A stretch of 64,000 nucleotides of DNA from Cyclospora cayetanensis. Taxonomy: Eukaryota; Apicomplexa; Conoidasida; Eucoccidiorida; Eimeriidae. The position numbers were made by a program, and so were the translations under genes. Below, in pieces: positions 33,421 through 47,100 of the stretch (position 1 is its first letter; every line of letters begins with the position of its first letter). Below the pieces are notes generated by a model. That model was given only the letters and a program-made list of their open reading frames with translations, was not told the DNA's origin and did not search any database. Location: assembly GCF_002999335.1 (NCBI RefSeq), contig NW_020312092.1, positions 1-64,000 of the forward strand. The letters run 5' to 3'.

Positions 33421-36400
33421 TAAACAGTGTAAGCGGAAACAAGAAATACTTAGTCAACTGCCAGGTAAAAATTTAGTATATCTACCTAATGTAGTAGAAT
33501 GTGATATTGGGTGTAGCTAGGCCTGCTAAAAAAAAAAACAATTACTTCCATTCCTGCTGTCCTGCCTATCCGAAGGCTAACGCCTTGGGCAGAGAGGGCA
33601 ACAAGGAAGGGAAAAGCACTTGATGAAACACTGAAAGCTGTGTATTTTCATCGGGCTTTGAGTAGGGTGTGTAGATCTATATTATGCATCGAGGGATCCC
33701 TCCAACCCTACCCCGCATCCACCCTGGAGAAAGGTGTTTACCTGTTTGTTCCAAAGAGCTGCTTCCTCTCCTCACCAGGGCTTCACGGGGCTCCAAGGGA
33801 GAAAAGATGGCCACTTCGTGTGTTAGTGCGCCCTCCCAGCACTTCACCAGTTTCAACCAGTTATCTCTGGCGCCTCGGTGAACCCACCTGCAGACAGCAT
33901 TCCAATTTATAGTCTCCGGCTAACCCTGCTCTGCACAACATAGATTCATGCGACAACCATTCCATCCGTTCTAATCTGATTATTAAAAGGAGATAAAGCA
34001 AGGGCAGAGAAAAGTGCTTCAGCACAGCTCGGCCCCGCTGCAAGAGGGCATTTACCTAGCAGGAGGGTAGCCGCGTGCGTTAATCTACTTCAGGGTGTGC
34101 AGGCCACTGGCAAACGCAACGATGTACATCTAGTGTTATGACTAGATCAGGCAAGGTCTGGGCCCATTAGTACGGGCAGGACAGCGTGGGAATGTGCAAT
34201 TTCAAGTTTGTAGCTCCAAATTGCTGTGGTACCCTGCTCTCCCGTTGTTGTTGCTGGGCTCGTACTGCGGCCAATCCTCACCTACGCAGGTAGTCCTCCA
34301 AGTCACACCTAACTGATATTTGTTCCATAGATGACAGCATGATTATTCCTTTCTGATAATGCTTTGCTGCATAGATTCGTCGAGTCCATTCTTTAGAGCT
34401 TTATGGTGCTACACACCGCCTCTGCGTGGACCCCGGCTGCAGGTTTGCACAGAAGGTGCGGCTACGTCCATCCCTGCTGTCCGGCCCACCCGAAGGCTGA
34501 AACTTGGTGGGATATGTAGGTCCAAACGCAATGCAAAGCTGAATAGAAAGCTTTTAACAGCCCTGCCAAGAAGATTTCACCTCTACTCGATTTTATCCCT
34601 CATGTTTCTATGGTCAGGGTCGAAGGGGAGCCAGGGCCGGCGATTTTGCACACTCTGAGCTATTGGACTATTCACAAATAGTTGTACGTTGCGTGTAGCG
34701 GATCCTTCTAGTATGGTTCTGGCCTCACCATGCTACAGACAGCTTAAACGAACGGTCAAGTCCAGTAGCCGATTTCGTAATAATTTCAATTAAATGTAAC
34801 TTTTGAATTAGATATGCTGAAGGGTAGCATAGCTGGTACACCTCCTTCGTGCCTCCCCGCATGCTGAAACCTTTTAGGGCAAGAGCAACACAAAGGAGAC
34901 ACATTTCTAAGTGCATGATTGATATCTACATATTTTTTTGCTTTTTTTATGTGCCATTTCTTGTAAGGTGGATTGTAGGTCCACCGATATAGAAGCCTCA
35001 TCACGGGACTCCGCAAATGCGTATACAAGGCGTGGCACGTGTCAATTTACGTAGGGTTTAGAGTATCTATTATAGTATATAAGGACTTGTAGGTTTGGAG
35101 AAGGACTATGTCGTTGCACACGCACAACACCAGCCAAATGGAAAGTCCACATGAGCCCTGTAGTTCCATGCATGCCCAGCATAAAATAGACATACCTCAG
35201 AAGAAGCTGTTTTCGATGTTCTTTCAGTCCGACGAAGAGTGAAGCACAAATACATCTAAAGTGACGGAGAGCAGCTGCAGGTGCCAAGCAATCAGGTGCA
35301 CTCGACGTTTATGGTAATGCCCCATAGCGCTACAGGAAAATACTCAAGCGCCTCTGCTTAGTATTCCTGCTGCGTCACATACACACATTATCAAATACTC
35401 GAAGAGGGCTGAAAGACTTATTACAAGCTGCACTCAGTGGGTGCACTCAGGTGTCCATTTATCGGTCTGAGGATTTCAACGAAAGTGCTGCATTGGAAAC
35501 AAATCACAGACGCTCCTGTAAGAAGTAAAATGGCATACAGGATCAATTTTGTTTGAGAGGTTGGCAGGTAGCTGATGTCAACTGACAAAGATCTATTTTT
35601 CCGGCAGCAGGAACTTTATTGTCCACAGAGCACAACGAGGATCCTAATGCTAGCAACGGATGTAAACGTGACGAGAAACCTTCCTTTTCTCCATGGTTAC
35701 TGTTCAATACTCTAAATACAGCGACAATATCTGTTAGGGCACCGGGAACTATACCTAGCGCCCACAGCAATGCTATTCATTTTGGGCTGTCACATACAGT
35801 AAAAGATGCTTACATAACGACAGTCACCAGAAGCTTCCATCCGCTAGCTTCACCGGCGAAGATAGACCTACGCTATATAGAACTTTTGATCTGGCGCCTG
35901 CGGATGGACGTGGGTCTACCCGAAAATGGTGTACTCCCGTTCATGGAGGTACTTTGGTATCAGCAACAGAGGCCGCAGAATAGTGCAGAAATGCTACCTA
36001 GCTTTTTTCAGAGGCAGGCATTCGCTGCGCTCAAAGAACGATACTGTATGCGATAGAAATGCAGGTTTAGGAATGTTAATTGGATTGCCTACCGTGCAAC
36101 AGGGTAGGATCCCTGAAAAACCCACCTTGCCCAGGATCCAGGTGGGGAATCGAGTTACTGCCTTGCCCACAGCCGTAGATTGGAATCAGGGTAATTTTAA
36201 TGCACATTGCCAAACTTCTCCTATTTTTGCGGATTCCTTCTGACACCTCGTACCATTTCTCTAGACTTGCACCTTCTGTTGCACGGGATAAGCGGGCGGG
36301 GGGTCATCTTGAGTTACCTTCCTCTATGAGGGCGCCATATCCGGTCTAATGAGCAGTACTGCGGAGCTATACTGGACCTACGAATGCCGGGAAATTAAAA

Positions 36401-37620
36401 TTCTAGAGGCCTACAGAAAAGGAAAGGGCAACTCATTATTTAACAGGGATGAATGCCGCGATGAGGCAAACGAGGCTCCACTACGCACATTCTCCCATGC
36501 GTCAACACCAAGTACTAATTATTGGCACTTGAGATGCGTGTGATACTACTGGAGCGAGCTGCAGCTCGCCTTGGTTCCCGAGGCCAGCAGTGCTTCACGA
36601 GTCTTGCGTGGAAACATGGGCGCGCATCGTTCACACGCTGCTTACTCGATACATCAAGCCTTATATCGATGAGGAAAGTTTTTCACAAATAAATGGCTGG
36701 GAACCACTATAGTAGTTGAGAAATACACGCACTTTACGAGCGAAGGCCTTGCTCCGGGACCAGTGCACAAGGATGGCGATCGTCGTTATCACTGTGTCTA
36801 CAAGCCACTAGAAGTTCCCTTTGCCACCGAATGCACGAATTCCATTCCAAGGACGAGGTCTTTTTTTAGTGAAATATAGATATGGTTAGTCTCCAATGAT
36901 GTAAATTAGGAAGACGAAGACCGGTGAGGCGCAGGTGTGGCCAACCCCACGCCGCTGCTGCATTTTGCTTCCGCCCTTGTGGTATCAGCGGGGAATGCCG
37001 CAAAGAATATGGAATACACCATTCAAAATATCGAATGATGTGTTCAATTTGTTGGCTTTGAAATACCTGGATTGTACTAGGGTTGGTCCCATGGACCGCA
37101 CCGCACGTGCTGCCCTCTTCACGGTTCTTCTCGCCGCGGGCTGAGCATAAATACCTGCTGACCCTCGCGGCGCCTTCTTCTATAATCCAACAAAAACTGT
37201 TTGCACAGCCCATCTTCGAACTTTCCTGTGCTGTGTCTCCGGCATCCGGAGCGTCCCTGAACAAATGCACCAGCGATCCTCGGATGCGCATGCAGTTTTA
37301 CTCGGTGACTTGTGCTAGTCTGACCAAATTGGCTTCTTTTGGCTCTATCGACTTCTTCCCCCTTGATTCACCGACATACCTTCAAAGCTGGACTGCAAAG
37401 ATATCTAGCGCCAGCAGTTTTGATGGCCAAGTGCTGATCGCTTGCCCTGTGCTCCAGTGGCGATGCGCCATTGAACCGGCTGTTTGCGTCTACCTGGAGA
37501 CTCCAGGGTCTTTGTCCATCTTGATCGAAGTGAATGAAGCATCCTTGCCCTGATCTGTCGTCCTTCAATATATGCTGCTAGCCGACGTGCTCGCACGGAC
37601 TTGCGGGGAGAAGCTGCTAG
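33421..37620. other. Mostly unresolved; possible exon near 37.5 kb
   Basis: Frames at 35619-36056 (+) and 34916-34725 (-) look only weakly coding and no set of exons fits in phase. A + segment ending at 37530 with ATCGAA|GTGAAT (contains VYLETPGSLSILIE) joins in phase 0 to the exon at 37621 and may be the preceding exon of that gene. A run of 11 A occurs at 33529. Confidence 0.35.
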
Positions 37621-38849
37621 GCAATAAAACATAATGCCTTTGGGGCCGTGTCAGATTCTCTCTTGATCATGATCGCGCAAACATTGGGATGCCTGCAGGA
37701 GATCGGCGAGGCCACAGACTCTGTTCTGTCCAGCATGAACCTGCGGCCGTTTCTGTTACGACTGCCCCTCCCTGCTAAAGATGCCGGCTCAACCATACAG
37801 GGAATTTGCGAGAAAGTCATGAAGAACCGTTCACTATCGCACACCAGGTCAAATCCCATAGATACTCACACTGAACAACCAGATATTTCGCGGTCAGAGG
37901 CCCAAGTGCAGCGCATCCGTGAACTGCTCTCAAGTGAGAGTGTGGCCGGCTTCGTTCTGGTGGTTGTGGAAAATCCGCCGTTAGAGGCGTGTGAAGGTAG
38001 CGATGTGCACTACTGCCCAGTTGCAGGAGGTATCATGGAAGTTCTTGATCCCGTCGAACGCTCCCTGAGGGCAATCTGGTGAGGGAGAATTCATAACAAT
38101 GAATGATAGTAGAAGATAATACACATTACACACATTTTAATCGAATCGAGCCAGATTCAGGATCTTGTGAATCTTCAATTAGTATTGGTAAATTGTAGGA
38201 ATCGTTCGGGCTAGCGAATGCTCCTAGGTGTTCGTGGGTTGGCGACTCGCAGGTGTAGAAGATCACTGCCGCTTGACGTATCTGAAGTCATCATGCGCGC
38301 CCTCTCACTAAGGCTCTTTGCGTATGGTTTTGCATCTAGCCAACAGATGGTGCCTAACTTGCTGAACAAGGATTCCCTCTCACTCTCTAAGACACCTGTA
38401 GCAAACCGTCTTATCAGCTGCACTGAGGAAAGCATGTATCTATTCCCTCGAGACGCAACGGCCTTTCTGAAGACTCAACTCTGCATGTCCAAGCACTGGG
38501 AAACCCCTTTGGATGGCGGGAGTCACATCGACCACCCGAAGGCACCGTAAGCAGCGGCGGCGCTCTTTCCCAGACGGCTAGGTTGCCTCGAACAGTCCAG
38601 GAATGTCTGCGGCTGCTCCCTCGACAATGCATGTGGTATTCTGTAGATCGTTGTGCGAAGTCACCTCCTCTGGTATCAGCATGTACACCTCAATTGAGCG
38701 TTACGCTGCGGTGTTTGCTTGCAGTTGCCGATGTGGCAGCGTGCGTAATGTTGCTGGCGCTTGGCAATTTTCGGGCATCAGCCTGTCGCGTTTCGTCAAT
38801 TACTGGCGGAATCATGGAAGAACTGCTATTCCGGAAATCTCCACTATAG
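37621..38849 (+). CDS. Unrecognised multi-exon gene (partial)
   Basis: Three exon-like segments with agreeing phases: 37621-38078 (acceptor CTGCTAG, donor CTG|GTGAGG), 38253-38546 (acceptor CTCGCAG, donor ACC|GTAAGC) and 38582 to a stop at 38847-38849 (acceptor GGCTAG). The reading passes from AIKHNAFGAVSDSLLIMIAQ through VERSLRAIW and LPLDVSEVIMRALSLRLFAY to a hydrophobic helix LRCLLAVADVAACVMLLAL, a possible membrane segment. No family is recognised and the 5' end is missing. In the third segment a second frame is also open (see the next entry), so the 3' structure may be different, with an intron between about 38640 and 38880. Confidence 0.45.
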
Positions 38850-38882
38850 TCATGTCCCACTTTCCGTTGCACATGCGCCCAG

Positions 38883-39337
38883 CGCAAGGGAACAGCATTG
38901 GGAACAGTGCTAAGAGGCGGCAGAGACGCACTTTCGACTCCATGAAGACGGAAGAGGGGTCGAGGGACGAGGGTCCAGTAGATGGCAACGTAGCCGTTAA
39001 GGAGGCGCCCTCGCAAAATGCATCAGGTGTTTCAGATGTGATGACCCCATCACGACGTGAGCTGCGACGGGATCATGCCTCTCCCACAACTAATAACCAT
39101 GCGGAAGCACAGCAGCGACAGTCTGATGCGGCAAAGGTGGAGGGTGGTGGCGGGGCATGCAGCCGAAGAGCCGCTGACGCGTCGGAGATGGCAGCTACTG
39201 CGAAGCCGAGGGCAGGCCAGCAGAAAAAGAGGGACGTACGGTCGATGCGGGCGCCCTCAAAGAAAGGCAAGAAAAAGGTTACACGTACAAAAGGGGTATC
39301 AGTCAAAGGCATGGGGCGTTTGCGGCGGGAGTTTTGA
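38883..39337 (+). CDS. Possible Lys/Arg-rich terminal exon
   Basis: Open + frame from a GCGCCCAG acceptor to a TGA at 39335. It is hydrophilic, with a mixed Asn/Gln/Ala/Glu part (contains NNHAEAQQRQSDAAKVE) followed by a strongly basic tail (RSMRAPSKKGKKKVTRTKG). It could be the last exon of the gene starting at or before 37621, replacing the end at 38849. The donor that would feed it is not identified. The basic run resembles a nuclear localisation or nucleic-acid-binding tail, but nothing more specific can be said. Confidence 0.35.
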
Positions 39338-40950
39338 CGGCTATCTCAATAGTACTGTTCGCGTGAAGTGTGCAGGCATTTGAGCCGTTAGGAGAGATCG
39401 CTGTGTTGAGCATCGGGCAGGGCCTCGTTTGTTCGCAAAGAAAGCGTCGTCGAGTTGCACGCTGCAAGCAGTCACGCTCTTGTTGGATGGTGATGAGTTC
39501 ACCAGTCGTGCGACCCAATAGAGAGATAATTGTGGTGTGCACGTCTAGATGTTGCCTAACGCAGGAAGTGTCCTGGCTGAAACGTGGCTAGGTATTTCGC
39601 GGAGACACTCGTAGTGGTGGATCCCGCTTCCTGCGGGTAGGCGTCCATTTGATTGTTTGGAGCCAAGTGCGTTTTGTTGACAACTCACCGGAAAGTGTAG
39701 TTCCAGTCATTTGTACTACACAATCCAGTTACAATGGCGTGATTTCGTAGCACCTTCGTCAAAAGTAGCTGAGCTCTTTAGAACTCATTGCAGCCGTTTG
39801 TTTCAAGATATACGTAGCTCTGCTTAATCAATTATAGGCCCGCGTAGCACGATGGGCAAAAAAGTTTCTCCATAGATGGGCCACATGTCAGTAATACGCA
39901 TCCACGCGGTCTGGGAAGCCGAGTCGTAAACATTTCTTATTAGAGAGGTACAGGCGGTTTCATCACCGGAGGAAGAACATTTTCGCACTTAAACAAGATT
40001 TAGGATGGTGGAAATCTTGTCCTAGTGACGCTGCTCTTTGAACTCGAGCACTAAGGGCACATGCCGCCGGTGCTGATCAATGCCCTTGCTTTTAAAAGCC
40101 ATGAGCCAAGCAAGTGGCACTTTCTACGTAGTAAGGGGGATTCTTTACGTTTCGAAACTTGTTGCACAGTATAGGTGAGGGAATCCCCCCAATTACGTAG
40201 AAGGCGCCATGTGCTTGGCCGATAAAATCAAAGCATCGTTCACCTGCAGGTCGTCAGCAAGAAGTTTCTACAGTCGCCAACAAATTTCGATGTACAGGCT
40301 AATAGAATGCGCTTGTAACAAGGCGTTGGGAGATGTGCTGCCATTTTGCTGTAGGCGGTCCCCTGCTTTCGTGTACTATCTGAGTGGCCTCAATCCTGAT
40401 GGCCAGCCTTGTCTGTACACCGGGAGTTTTACCAAGGTGTAAGGTCGCCCTTCACTTTCCCGCTTCTGTTTTTCCAACCTAATGGCGAGCACCTCAGAAA
40501 AAATAAATCGCGCATTTGTTTTAAAGCTTTCACTTCCACCTATGCACACGAAATGCGCACGATAGCGATGTCAGGGTGGCTGGATCCTCGATTTATAGTC
40601 CGTTTCCGATCTACGTGGGAAGACACTCCGTCATCTCATGCGACGCCCCATTGTACTCTAAATTCCCTTGGCATGACGCGAGGCGATTTCCTGGACGTCA
40701 AAGCGTGGATCTTTTTGGTCGCACGGAAGCTCCATTTCGATAATGGAGAACGTGCTGCCTTCAAGGTACATGCTTTCGTGCTTCCGTGTTCTCCGGTATT
40801 CTCATATCACGCCTGTAGGCCTGTGAGGCTCTGGGAACCCTCTTTGGAGACCACAGGTGCTTCTCCCTGGTCCAGGGCACGCTCGCTGGTGTACCAAATG
40901 AGGATCTCCCTCAGATCTTGGCGAGCTGCTGCCTGAAGTTGACCGCACAG
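39338..40950. other. Unresolved, contains likely upstream exons of the next gene
   Basis: A + frame to 40765 (contains RGDFLDVKAWIFLVARKLHF) ends at GCCTTCAAG|GTACAT in phase 0, which fits the exon at 40951. Another frame ending near 40438 (VYYLSGLNPDGQPCLYTG) looks coding too. The joins between them do not agree in phase, so I do not extend the gene model. Confidence 0.35.
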
Positions 40951-41862
40951 GTATATTTTAAGCTCAAAATTATTCCTTGGGTCGTTCAAGTAAATAGCAC
41001 ATTAACGCTCCAGTTTGAGTCTCAAAATAATGACGCCAATCATGATGACTTTCTTGTAAGATGGAAAAAGTGGGCTGGCATGTGGCGCCTGACACTTATA
41101 ACTTGCGCAGAAGATGATGAATCTTGAAAACATCTGTGCGCCCTCACTCTTAGGCTGGCTGGAAACAATAATCTTCGCATGCTTGAGCTCCACGGAAGAA
41201 TTCTCCTTTAGCGTATGTTGTACTAGCCTTATGCTTTAAAATGACCGTGCCATGCACTGATTCTTCACAGCAAGCCACTGCTTTGGACATATTAGACTTT
41301 CTTCACGTTGCGGGATATGAATACTTGACGCAACAACTACACATAGTGAAAGAAGATCATCTGCTTGATCGGGAGACCTGCTGTCGGCTCCTTGCATTCC
41401 TGCACTGCAATAGCTTAATAGATTGCAGTAAGATGACACGATGATGCACATTTGGTCGAGGGTCTACGCTTTTTCCACTCAAACAGGGCTCCTCGCACTA
41501 TCGGTGTTTATTTTTTCCTACAGCCGTCAACCTGCTCCATTGCGAGCAGCTCTACGGGATATCCTGATATCCCTTCTCGGAGCCGACGTCGTCAATCTCG
41601 TAGGAAACTTCATGACTGATCATAATGTTTTCTCACTCCATGGTTCCACATGCAGGCAGAACCCATTTTAGCTGCTATAAAGCCTCGCCTGCTTGATGAG
41701 ATCAATGATCCAAGACTAGCCCTACGAGCATACCTTGTGGTTAGTGAGAGGCTGATTTTCCATGTTTGCAAAGACACAAAGCACACGCTTCAGGGTATCC
41801 ACCGGCGAACCGACAAGTCGTCTATGACCAAGATTAAGGCCTACCTGGAGAATTTTTCGTAG
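40951..41862 (+). CDS. Unrecognised multi-exon gene (3' part)
   Basis: Four exons with agreeing phases: 40951-41055 (acceptor CGCACAG, donor CTT|GTAAGA), 41271-41427 (CTTCACAG, GCA|GTAAGA), 41550-41599 (GAGCAG, CTC|GTAGGA) and 41656-41862 (CATGCAG, stop TAG). The product reads VYFKLKIIPWVVQVNSTLTL, LDILDFLHVAGYEYLTQQL, LRDILISLLGADVVNL, then AEPILAAIKPRLLDEINDPR and a basic C-terminus. The first exon has the alternating hydrophobic pattern of beta strands, the remainder is helical. The normal amino-acid mix and strict phase agreement support a real gene. I do not recognise the family. The 5' portion is missing. Confidence 0.55.
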
Positions 41863-41922
41863 AGTATAATTTCTGCCTTCTTGCTTTTCTCAACCGCCTC
41901 TGCAGTCAAGACGGACTGGAAC

Positions 41923-42052
41923 GGGGTGGGTACATGGGTCGACATGACCACCTGTCCACATCGCTATCAATGGCTTCTAACCGTGAATGTATCTGGCACG
42001 AAAAACAAGGAAAATGCGTGGAAAAGTTGATTCCAGCTGCGGAAGTGCAGCC
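41923..42052 (+). repeat. Direct repeat copy 1 (exon-like block)
   Basis: Copy 1 of a dispersed direct repeat with its partner at 42576-42704. Here the block follows a CTCTGCAG acceptor-like site and is open on +, reading GVGTWVDMTTCPHRYQWLLT before a TGA at 42028. It lies 60 bases after the stop of the preceding gene. Confidence 0.93.
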
Positions 42053-42575
42053 TCAGGCACTTTCGCAAAGTGTTGCCCCTTCATGTATAGGACCTATGAG
42101 CCTAGCATATTCATCATGTAATATGCATTACGAAACTTCTAATTGAGGCTGCAACGTTACGCGATGGTGGGAATTACACGACTAAGGAGATATACCTACA
42201 TTTCATCGTAGTGAAAGGCTCTACTAAAAGCCCTGATCTTCCTTTAAGCAGCTCTGCACAGTAGCGACCACTACGTATGCGGCTTTACTTGAATGTACAT
42301 CACTGCCTCTTGGCTGGTGATCACGTTGCAAAAAATGACTACAGGCTTTTACTGGAAATGGGACTGAACTACCAATTCTCTCAAAAGTATTGTGTTGGGC
42401 AGTTCGTCAGACACTGTAATCTTGTTCTTTGAGCAAGCATAAAAGTGGTGATGTAGATGAGTTCCTGCATGGCACTTAGTTGTCAATTTCCTAATTGATT
42501 TGTAGCAATAACCCTTTTATTCATTCAGCGTCAATGAGTGATTGCATGTCACGAACTACCATTTTAGTAAAAGAC

Positions 42576-42704
42576 GGGGTGGGTAAATGGGTCGGCATGA
42601 CCACCTGTCCACATCGCTATCAATGGGTTCTAAACATGAATATACTGGCACGAAAAACAAGGAAAATGCGCTGAAAACTTAATTCTAGCTGCGAAAGCGC
42701 AGCC
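42576..42704 (+). repeat. Direct repeat copy 2, frameshifted
   Basis: Second copy, one base shorter because a T is missing where copy 1 has GTATCTGG and copy 2 has ATACTGG. The frame shared with copy 1 (GVGKWVGMTTCPHRYQWVL) therefore shifts after the middle. It also follows an ATTTTAG acceptor-like site. Substitutions are scattered, so the duplication is not recent. Confidence 0.93.
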
Positions 42705-44111
42705 CATTTCGATTCATTGTACTTTCTTAGGGCACCAGAACCCTGTCTTTGAGCTGATCAACTGATGCGTGCAGCAGTATTGAAGCGATATTCGGAGTCG
42801 TCTACTCGCGAGTGAGATCATAGTGATGGGTACCTGTGGACCGCAACAGCACGGTGGTTCCACTCTAATAATGTCCGTGTCTTCATTATTCCGATGGTAG
42901 CTGCGTCGCTAGTATTATACATGCCGCTTCAAAGTAATATAACGGAGACGCAAGATTTCCATTCTTGCGTCCCCGAATCACCATATGAGCACCTGCTTTC
43001 ATTTGCCCCTTTCCGCAGCAGTGCGGATTTACTTGCATGCTGCGGTGTATTCTGAAACATTTGGCAGGTCCACCTCTCTTATACACGATGGCGTCTTCGA
43101 TTTTGCGTTAAAGTATTTTTCAATACGGAGAGTGTCAGAAATTCCCTCCTTGTTTCGAACTAAACGGACTTTGTAACCGGTTGTGGAGACCCACAAACGA
43201 TTACAAAAGCGGTCTGTGGTTTTGAAAGGCCCATTGAGGGAACGAAGGAAAAGAAGATGTCATCGGTACCATTATTCAAATTCCTTAACAAGATGTTGTA
43301 GAACTCTTGGCAATTTACACCTCGCGCTTTCGCAATCCTCAGGGATCCATCAATTTGATCTGACGCGCGAGGAGACGGCTCCGGTAGTCGCTTCGATACT
43401 TGTGCATGCACCAGTTGATTTTCTCAAACAAAGGATGCTCTTGGTGCCGTGAGAAAGTATGCTGAAGCATCACGCCTAAATTTCGCTTCCGTGTTCCCAA
43501 ATAGCACATGTGTATTTCCAGTATGTTACTGAAATCCCGCGTGTCTTGCGGATGACCCGATTGGCACACACAATCGCAGCCAACCCGGAGTAGAAAAGGT
43601 GAAACGATCACTCTGAGGATCTACCATGAAAAATTATCCAATTATTTGCAACCTATTGACCATATTTAGCGCTCACCTATCCCAGATTGCCTGTTAGTAG
43701 TCTCCTGTACTTCTGCATGGCAATACCACGAACTGACGAGATACCGACCGATTTCAACATTGAGTGCCATTAGAGCGTTGTTCAGCTGACATTCATCATA
43801 GATGGGTCCAAAACAGTTGGCGATTTCAAGGGTTGAACCTAGCCCCTTCCTGAAAACTCTGCCGCCAGTCGTTGTTTGGTGGAAGACTTGTCAGATTTGC
43901 AAACTTGGCTGGCTTTCACCAGCAAAGGTACGCGATAATACGGCCTCTCTTGCTTTTACTCGCAGGTATCCTTGCCCGAAGGTTCCCTAATGCCTCATGC
44001 TCTAACATAGCTTCCTATGGTTTTCCTAGCACCACAGGCAAATCACAGATACCAAATACTCTGCATTCTGGAGTTTCTGTGCTCAGTTTGCGGTGCAGAG
44101 ACAGCTGAAGG
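42705..44111. other. No supported gene
   Basis: Frames at 43183-43452 (+) and 43611-43339 (-) overlap and neither has convincing borders or motifs. Nothing else is visible. Confidence 0.4.
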
Positions 44112-47100
44112 ATGGTTTTTTGCACGGAAGCGGAGCAATCACAGCCTTCACCACCTTGTATAATTGTGCACACTGAAGAGCTCGTGCAAAATGAGACCAG
44201 CACGCACACAGGACCCCTGGCAGTCCTTCCAGCCACTGAAATTATCGCTACAAAACTGCTGCCACCCACCCAACCGGGCAGCCATCGCTGCAACAGCAAC
44301 AATGTGGACACGGGCTGTACTCTTGGAAGTAATGCGGACAGCGGCATCAGTCGATCCGCCGGCCGCTCGTCTACAAGGGCAGTGAATACAATAGCAGACT
44401 CCGCTGTGCCGAAAGGGTCAGGCGCGTTTCAGTGATACATCCTACAGCTTTCCTGCAAACCGCAAAGTCGCTTATTCCTGTCCATTCTTTACATTTAGTT
44501 TGCTTCCTGTGTAACGACGAAATAAGTGCACCAAGCCAAAGAATTTGGGTGTCCAGGTTCCTAAAGTATTGGGCCCGACGTATAGGCGAAGAAGTTGCAC
44601 AGCTCCCCGACAGCGACGAATTTGAATCCGTATATGCGAAGAGAGAAAAAGTTTTGTTCCCCTTTCGGTCTACAACAACGGAATGGACGGCGAATACCGC
44701 AGGAGGTGAGGTAGACTTGACGACACACCGATGATACTGCTGCGTGATTATCAATATTATTATTATTAGTGCGACGAAAAGTATTATGGAAGAAACAAAA
44801 GACATTTTTTTTGTGCCGCAGGGATGGTTGTCCTTTTAATGCCGTGGGGACCTCTTATGATGCTGCTTGGCTTCATTCTGGGCTACTTCCTTGGCCTTGG
44901 GTTGGCAATGGCCAACGACGTGTGCCGCTTACGAAAGAATACCTCCGCAGCTGCGCAACAGAAGGTATTCAGTGCTAGATTCATCTTGTCCGTGAGCGAA
45001 AGATAGTCTATGTATTCTCTATCCGCGTGGAGAATAATCCTACATGACTCAGTGTATTTAATTGTGTGAGTGACATGTGGAATACTGCAGCGAAAGATAG
45101 ACAATTTGATGCGGTGGGCAGGGTACCACTTTGCCAGCAGCAACGCGCAGCTACAGCTAGTCTTCAAGGTCATAATGGAATACGAGGTACAGCGTAGTTG
45201 TAGGGAAAGAATGTAAATAATCCACTTGTGTAGAGCTAGACGTCACCTGCTCACAGTCATGTTTCATAGCCGCTATTGCTCATGCAAATCATTTCCTCTC
45301 CCACAAGTCCCCCCTTGTGTGTGTTTGGCCTTCCTAAGGTCTTAGCTCGCCTGGGAGACATATCAAGAACTGCTCGGTCACAGCTGCGTCTACTCTACGA
45401 CTTTTTGTAGGCATGACACTCTCCTTCCACTTAAACAAGAGCCTAAATTCGGAGCATGCAGATCAGTTGAGCTGCGATAGGAAATGGCATTCTTCCCATC
45501 TGTTACCCCGCAATATATTACGAACTAGGTTGAGTGTGTGTGTGGGTGTGGGTGTGGGTGCGGGTGTATAATGCAGATGCCGAGGTGACGTTGGGCATTG
45601 CCTTTGGCTGTATCTCGACTACTTTGAGGCTCAGTACAAGAATATGACGCAGGGCGAGATTTCAATGTGTGCTCTCACCTGTTTGGTCTGCACGCAATGC
45701 GCTGCCACCCGAAGGTAATAACTTGCATATAGGCAGGCTCCCAGGTCTCCAGCAGGGCAAATGGCACAGCTAGAACACGTCAAGAAGCTCTTCAGATGCG
45801 TTTTTCAAAGTCTTGCATGGAGGTCCCATGGTGTCGCTTCTATGCTTTCTGCAGGCCGAGAACCAAGCCCCCCGTAGTTGAGCGCATGGCAAACATGATG
45901 AACCATCCCAACATTAGACAAGTCTTCCAAAAGGCGAAAGCGCCAAACCCTAGACAAGCAAGAAATGTAAGGAATGCATAACTCAAACTGTACACTATAC
46001 ACCTGCCTATTTCCAGAAGAAGGGACATGCGAGCAACGTAGCAGAAAAAATCATTAAAGCGATAGGTACGATAAAGATTGAATTCATATCTGCCATTCTG
46101 TCCCTATCCTGCCAGGAATACCTTTTACAGAAAAATATCAAGATAACATTTTTTGCGTACCACTCTTGCACAGGATGAACGGACGGAGAGGTGCCTCTTC
46201 TACGCGGACAATAGTCAGGAAGTGCAGGCGTTTGTGATGAGGGGTCGCTACCTCTTTGAATGTAAGACATGCGGTGCAGCGCCATGCTGTAGATGGATGC
46301 TCCTCAGTGTGAATACCGCAAGACAAATCCGAATATCTCCGACGCGAAACCTTATTCAAGGCTTGGTGCATATTGTCTGAATATACGCGAACATAAACAG
46401 TTTACCGAGATAGAGCTGTCTAGCATAGTATCCCACGTATAATGGGAGATTGTTCGCAATCTGTGAAGGAAGATTTTGTGGCTGTGGACTTGCTTCAGCT
46501 CTTCACAAAGACTGTACAGCTGGGAGGAATTTGCTGAATTCCGGCAGCGATTCATTTACAGACGCGTTTTCAGAGAGCATGGAGTCAGATGCATCAAAAG
46601 AACCCCTGGTCAAAGAAGATGTAACTCAAAGTGCACTTCGTGTAAGAGCAGCGCAAAATGTCAGGATATGCGAAATTTCGTAGGGATGGCAATAAGAAAG
46701 CATTTCCTATGCTTCATACAAAATGCATAGCGCCTAAGAGGGCTGTCTCATCAAAGTTTCCCATCGGTACTGTGTGACGGCTAAAGTTTATGGATCACAA
46801 GGTGTTGTAGTCGACTGCAGTGCCACGGAATGGTGGGGTTTTTGCGTGTCCGTGACAGCATGATGAAGGAATCCAGTCTAACACCAAACTGCGATGCATC
46901 CCACTTATCCTTGTACTTTTATGGAATATCAGGGGGAGCTGCGGCCTCTGGAGAACTTCAATGTGGCGTTTACCTACGGAGTATCGATTGAACGTGTAGT
47001 GCCTTGTAGCATTGAAGGCACGAACTCCTCAGTAGTACTTCCGCCGACGAAACATCTCGTGACCACTAATGGTGCATCACCAACAAAGCAGCAGGGCCAA

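Noticed and set aside
37092..37144. Signal-peptide-like MDRTARAALFTVLLAAG
   Set aside because: A stop follows immediately and no donor allows it to join a downstream exon, so I do not call a secreted surface-antigen gene.
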